NCBI GenBank assembly: GCA_036514635.1
Contig: DATBWU010000139.1
Span: 1 to 9,012 of the forward strand
Reading direction: 5' to 3'
DNA: 9,012 bases
Source: DASSFZ01 sp036514635
GTDB lineage: Bacteria > Chloroflexota > Anaerolineae > Fen-1058
The notes under the pieces were generated by a model. That model was not told the DNA's origin, made no database searches, and saw only the letters and a program-made list of their open reading frames with translations. A program made the translations under genes and the position numbers. This document shows, one piece after another, positions 6,203-9,012 of this stretch. Every line of letters begins with the position of its first letter. The stretch's first letter is position 1.

Positions 6203-6373
6203 TGTGGATGGTAACTACTCACGCGCGCTGCGCCGGGAGATGAATCTCCCGGCTAAATCCATGTCGTCGGCTGAAGCCGACTTCCGCCGGGTTGACCCGG
6301 CGGCGCTGGCGTAGCCCGGAGTTGAAACTCCGGGCGATTGCGGCAGACAAGCCGTGAGCAGTTACTGTGGATG
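6203..6373. mobile_element. 155-bp hairpin-array element with 8-bp target duplication
   Basis: TGTGGATG occurs at 6203-6210 and again at 6366-6373, directly bordering a 155-bp segment (6211-6365). The segment ends are inverted repeats GTAACTACTCACG (6211-6223) and CGTGAGCAGTTAC (6353-6365), 12 of 13 complementary. The interior is a row of four perfect hairpins, listed as a separate feature. The combination of terminal inverted repeats and an exact 8-bp duplication is good evidence for insertion by a DDE-type transposase supplied in trans. There is no coding sequence for one. It lies between the convergent YHS and ABC-ATPase genes. Confidence 0.78.
6233..6335. repeat. Array of four hairpins with TGAA/TTGA loops
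   Basis: Stems are CCGGGAGA/TCTCCCGG (6233-6240/6245-6252, loop TGAA), GTCGGC/GCCGAC (6266-6271/6276-6281, loop TGAA), CCGCCGGG/CCCGGCGG (6284-6291/6296-6303, loop TTGA) and GCCCGGAGT/ACTCCGGGC (6314-6322/6327-6335, loop TGAA). Every stem is perfect while the stem sequences differ, so the fold and loop are conserved and not the sequence. That suggests selection on structure, as DNA or as RNA. Hairpins of the same style are at 1-99. Confidence 0.75.
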
Positions 6374-6398
6374 AATTCATGGTTCACCTCTCTGGCAA

Positions 6399-6466
6399 CA
6401 CTATATCGCTGTAGCCAGCCCGGGCCCCAGCGCCCAATGGCCTGTCTGCCGTGCGCCGTTTGGCGG
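6399..6466 (-). repeat. Diverged repeat, copy B
   Basis: Read on the minus strand from 6466, this repeats copy A at 5529-5596: CCGCCAAA at the start, ATTGGGCGCTGG in the middle, TATAGTG 61 bases in. It starts 17 bp beyond the stop of the minus-strand ATPase gene. On the same strand it is followed by GAGAGGTGA and an ATG at 6380, as if it had been the upstream region of a small gene. The mobile element at 6211-6365 then interrupts that frame after five codons. Confidence 0.5.
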
Positions 6467-6482
6467 GTGTGATCACATCGGT

Positions 6483-7199
6483 TCAGCGACCGACAGACAC
6501 CGCTTCGGGCACGGCCTGCTGGCGTCTTTCGTGCCCGTTGGACTCCGTGCGCACCACGCGCCCATGTTCGAGCACGATCAACCGATCGGCCAGATGGCCC
6601 ACGCGCGCGTCGTGCGTGACGATGATCAACGTATGCCCCTGCGCGTGCAGCCGGCGGAAGATGTCCAGCACAATCTCTTCATTGGCTGCATCGAGGTTGC
6701 CGGTCGGTTCGTCGGCCAGAATGATCTTGGGCTGGTTGATTAGCGCACGGGCGATGCACACGCGCTGCTGCTCGCCGCCGGAGAGTTGCGCGGGCAGATG
6801 ATGCAGTCGCTCGTTCAGCCCCACCGCCTCTAACGCGATACGCGCCTCGGCTTCGTCGACCATACTGTGGAAATACTGCGCCAGCATCACGTTCTCCAGC
6901 GCCGTAAGATACGGGACGAGGTGGAACTGCTGAAACACCAGCCCGACGGTCTCGCGTCGAAAGCGCGTGACATCCTTCGGCGCCAGGCCCGTCACCTCGG
7001 CGCTGTCTACGAACAACTGCCCAGAAGTTGACCGGTCGAGACCGCCGAGGATGTTCAACAGCGTCGTCTTGCCCGACCCCGACGGCCCCATCACGCTCAG
7101 CCACTCGCCGCGCGCCACCTCGAGGCTCACCGTATCCAGCGCCCGCACTTCACCATAGGCGCGTGTCAGGTTCACCGCTTTCACGATCCACTCGCTCAT
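6483..7199 (-). CDS. LolD/MacB-type ABC transporter ATP-binding protein
   Basis: This 238-residue ATPase drives the two FtsX-type permeases encoded upstream in the same operon. Walker A is GPSGSGKT (38-45), the Q-loop is VFQQFHLVPYLTALENV (88-104), the signature is LSGGEQQR (139-146), Walker B and D-loop are LADEPTGNLD (161-170), and the switch histidine is H196. LSGGEQQR, ADEPTGNLD and IIVTHD are hallmarks of the MacB/LolD/FtsE branch. About 20 polar residues follow the fold. Two adjacent ATGs overlap the permease stop: 7202 (ATGA overlap) and 7199. I take 7199 because GAGG is then six bases away; 7202 would add one Met. The longer open frame to 7313 lies inside the permease gene. Confidence 0.95.
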   Translation of the reverse strand: MSEWIVKAVNLTRAYGEVRALDTVSLEVARGEWLSVMGPSGSGKTTLLNILGGLDRSTSGQLFVDSAEVTGLAPKDVTRFRRETVGLVFQQFHLVPYLTALENVMLAQYFHSMVDEAEARIALEAVGLNERLHHLPAQLSGGEQQRVCIARALINQPKIILADEPTGNLDAANEEIVLDIFRRLHAQGHTLIIVTHDARVGHLADRLIVLEHGRVVRTESNGHERRQQAVPEAVSVGR

Positions 7200-8344
7200 C
7201 ATTCGCCTCGCAACGTTGTCACCGGATCGACCGCCAGCGCGCGCTGCACCGGGAGCAGGCTGGCGAGCAGCGCCACGCCGAGCGCGATCAGCAATGTGCC
7301 CGGCGGCCCCCACGGCGTCGGCGCGATCGTCGCCTGGAACACACGCTGCCCGATGGCGATCGCCAGGGTCAGCCCGGCCAGGTAGCCAACCACGCCGCCG
7401 ATCCCGCCGATGTTCAGCGCTTCGATCAGGAACAGTCCAGCCACTCGCCGGTCATCCGCGCCCAGCGCCTTCATCAACCCGATCTCCGCCCGCCGCTCCA
7501 TCACGATGATGTTGAGCGTCCCGGCCACCGTCAACGCGCCGGCGACCAGCACCAGCGCAGCCACCAGCCCGATCAGCAAGCGCACCTTGTTCAGCACCGT
7601 CGTCTCGGCCTGCGCGAACTGCGCCAGTGTCCGCACTTCCGCCTGGGGCAGGGCTGCCTGCACGTCGCGCGCGATTGTCTCCAGCGAACGCTCGTTTGCC
7701 AGCGCGCTGATCATCACCAGCCCGACCCGACCGGGTTGCGCGGTCAACGTTTGCGCCACACGCAGCCCGGCGATGATCTGCTCATCCTCTGCTCCGCCGG
7801 TTTCCAGCACGCCGACCACGCGCATGGTTTGAGTTTCGTCGCCGTATTCCACGTTCACCACTTCACCTGACGAGAGGTCCAGTGCCTCGGCAGCTCGCGC
7901 TCCGACGAGGAGTTCAGCATCGGTTTCCGGCCAGCGTCCCTGCACCTGCCACCACGTGTTGAGCGAGCGCGCCGCAGGCAGTCCAACACCGGCCAGCACC
8001 ACGGGACGCTGCTCGACCTCGACCACCGCGTACAGCGACGGCACATAGCCGATCACGCCTTCGACCTGGTTCACCCGTTCCAGGTCGGCCTCGATCAGTG
8101 TCTGCGCTGCCGTCACCGCGCCGAACTCCAAGCCGCCACTGCCGACGCGGGCAGATTGCTCGCGCGGGCGAATGACGAGATTCGCGCCGTAAGCGCGCAA
8201 TTCGCGCCCGACCTGGCCGCCGATGTCGCCCGACAGGTTGAGCAGCCCCGATACCAGCGCGCTGCCCAACGCCATCGCCAACGCCGCGATGCTCAAGCGC
8301 ACGCGCTGATGTCGCAGCGATCTAAGCAGAACTCGCCAAAACAC
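7199..8344 (-). CDS. FtsX/MacB-like ABC transporter permease
   Basis: This 381-residue inner-membrane permease has the MacB four-helix plan: an N-terminal helix (about 17-38), an extracytoplasmic MacB_PCD-like domain (about 40-250), then helices near 255-280, 305-330 and 348-366. ERRAEIGLMKALGA (283-296) and the end LLPVQRALAVDPVTTLRGE are typical of FtsX permeases. The start LLRSLRHQRVRLSIAALAMA followed by GRELRAYGANLVIRPR (47-62) resembles permeases of Cj1661/Cj1662-type systems. The start is GTG 8344, with AGGAG seven bases upstream. The stop overlaps the ATPase start. A paralogous permease gene precedes it by 125 bp. The complex probably uses the energy of ATP for a periplasmic or envelope task; the substrate is not evident. 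Confidence 0.92.
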   Translation of the reverse strand: MFWRVLLRSLRHQRVRLSIAALAMALGSALVSGLLNLSGDIGGQVGRELRAYGANLVIRPREQSARVGSGGLEFGAVTAAQTLIEADLERVNQVEGVIGYVPSLYAVVEVEQRPVVLAGVGLPAARSLNTWWQVQGRWPETDAELLVGARAAEALDLSSGEVVNVEYGDETQTMRVVGVLETGGAEDEQIIAGLRVAQTLTAQPGRVGLVMISALANERSLETIARDVQAALPQAEVRTLAQFAQAETTVLNKVRLLIGLVAALVLVAGALTVAGTLNIIVMERRAEIGLMKALGADDRRVAGLFLIEALNIGGIGGVVGYLAGLTLAIAIGQRVFQATIAPTPWGPPGTLLIALGVALLASLLPVQRALAVDPVTTLRGE

Positions 8345-8351
8345 ATTACAA

Positions 8352-8356
8352 CTCCT
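8352..8356 (-). promoter_or_regulatory. Ribosome binding site of second permease
   Basis: AGGAG on the minus strand, seven bases before GTG 8344, supports this non-ATG start. The overlapping ATG at 8346 is in another frame. Confidence 0.6.
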
Positions 8357-8400
8357 GAAAAAGCCGGAAGTGCACCGCCGACTGCGAAGCGAGAAGAGGG

Positions 8401-8450
8401 CGCAGAGAAATCCTAGAAAAACTCTGCGTTCTCAGCGTCTCTGCGGTGAA
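8401..8450. repeat. CTCTGCG dispersed repeat between permease genes
   Basis: CGCAGAG (8401-8407) faces CTCTGCG at 8422-8428 and again at 8439-8445, within a run reading CTCTGCGTTCTCAGCG and CTCTGCGGTGAAAAA. This is the common environmental-bacterial repeat built on CGCAGAG units. It fills much of the 125-bp gap between the two permease genes of this operon. The open frame on the minus strand here (8346-8531) is not a gene. Confidence 0.5.
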
Positions 8451-8469
8451 AAATCTGTACGGAACAGCC

Positions 8470-9012
8470 TCACTTGCCCCGCAACAGCAGCACCGGGTCG
8501 AAGCGCATCGCCTGCCGCACCGGCAACGCACTGCCCAACAGGCCGACAGCCAGCGCCAACAGTAACGTGATCGGCAGGACGACCACCGGCATCTGCCCGC
8601 TGACCGAGAACACCCAGCGCCCCAACCCTTGCGATAGGCCCAGGCCGAGCAGGTAACCCGCCGCGCCGCCAGCCAGCCCGATCAGCACTGCTTCGCCCAG
8701 GAAGATGAGTGCGATCTGCCCGCCATCCGCGCCGAGGGCTTTCATCAGCCCGATCTCCGCGCGGCGTTCCAGCACCGAGGCCGTCATCGCCGTCATCACC
8801 GCCAGCGCCGAGCCGCCGAGCGCCGCGACGCTGAGTAGCCCCATCAGCAAGCCCAGCTTGCTCAGGAAATCGACCTCGGCCTGGCTGATCTGTCGGATCG
8901 GGCGCACGTCGGTTTCGGGCAGCACTTCTTTGATCTGCGTGAGCACCGCGCCCATGATCGGCGAGCAATACCACGTCGCGTATTGTTCGGGTGTCATATC
9001 TTTCGGGTCGAG
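8470..9012 (-). CDS. FtsX/MacB-like ABC transporter permease, 5' part missing
   Basis: This is the C-terminal 180 residues of a second FtsX-type permease; the frame is open to the window edge. It has the end of the extracytoplasmic domain (1-50, with TWYCSPIMGAVLTQIKEVLP at 13-32), then three helices near 52-78, 103-127 and 144-165. LERRAEIGLMKALGADGGQI (81-100) and the end LPVRQAMRFDPVLLLRGK align well with the neighbouring permease (283-302 and the C terminus), so the two are paralogues. Absence of the first helix is due to the window limit and not to damage. With the next permease and ATPase it probably forms a heteromeric transporter. Confidence 0.9.
   Translation of the reverse strand, partial: LDPKDMTPEQYATWYCSPIMGAVLTQIKEVLPETDVRPIRQISQAEVDFLSKLGLLMGLLSVAALGGSALAVMTAMTASVLERRAEIGLMKALGADGGQIALIFLGEAVLIGLAGGAAGYLLGLGLSQGLGRWVFSVSGQMPVVVLPITLLLALAVGLLGSALPVRQAMRFDPVLLLRGK

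Noticed and set aside
6233..6335. CRISPR-like repeated structure
   Set aside because: The units are hairpins with differing stems and no constant repeat or uniform spacers.
6219..6380. 53-codon minus-strand open frame with a good ribosome binding site
   Set aside because: After five codons it reads only through the hairpin-array element, so any present-day product would be an insertion artefact; kept as a possible gene remnant among the findings.
7028..7870. 280-codon plus-strand open frame opposite the permease gene
   Set aside because: It is an antisense shadow in GC-rich DNA, Arg/His/Gln-rich without a domain; the permease on the other strand is clearly real.
8346..8531. 61-codon open frame on the minus strand between the permeases
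   Set aside because: It overlaps the end of one permease gene and the CTCTGCG repeat; composition is that of repeat DNA.

Overview
The window is a GC-rich bacterial segment with eight supported coding regions, the last cut by the right edge. Gene content and the many short palindromic repeats between genes suggest a free-living environmental bacterium, most like Chloroflexota (Anaerolineae-type). That is inference from style only; no marker gene is present.

Layout. Positions 1-223 hold palindromic repeats and no gene. Positions 224-2337 (minus strand) are a two-gene ABC-2 exporter: an ATPase (1387-2337) and a membrane subunit (224-1390), translationally coupled by an ATGA overlap. A repeat-filled intergenic region (2338-2994) separates it from a divergent two-component system on the plus strand: a NarL/LuxR-type response regulator (2995-3666) and a membrane-bound HisKA_3 sensor kinase with a Cache-like outer domain (3707-5425). 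The kinase gene is followed by a strong intrinsic terminator. A second repeat-rich region (5426-6482) contains one small gene, a 56-residue YHS-domain metal-binding protein (5925-6095). The right end (6483-9012, minus strand) is a MacB/FtsX-type ABC operon: permease (partial, 8470-9012), permease (7199-8344) and LolD-like ATPase (6483-7199). Its pairing of two unlike FtsX permeases with one ATPase resembles the transporter part of the Campylobacter Cj1660-Cj1663 iron-uptake locus, and the nearby YHS protein fits a metal theme. The substrate is not shown by the sequence.

The most interesting material lies between the genes. Two small non-coding elements are each bounded by inverted repeats and by perfect 8-bp direct repeats, the signature of target-site duplication: 5684-5777 (CCTTGCGT on both sides) and 6211-6365 (TGTGGATG on both sides). 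Their ends share a core (GTGATTATTCAC versus GTAACTACTCAC, differing only by transitions). Related ends occur at 5428-5443, just behind the kinase gene, and at 2772-2785/2921-2934, just before the response regulator. The element at 6211-6365 carries four hairpins with TGAA or TTGA loops, and hairpins of the same style occur at 1-99. A further diverged repeat of about 70 bp occurs in opposite orientations on either side of the YHS gene (5529-5596 and 6399-6466). Together these look like one or more families of non-autonomous mobile hairpin elements that have spread through the gene borders here. No transposase is in the window.
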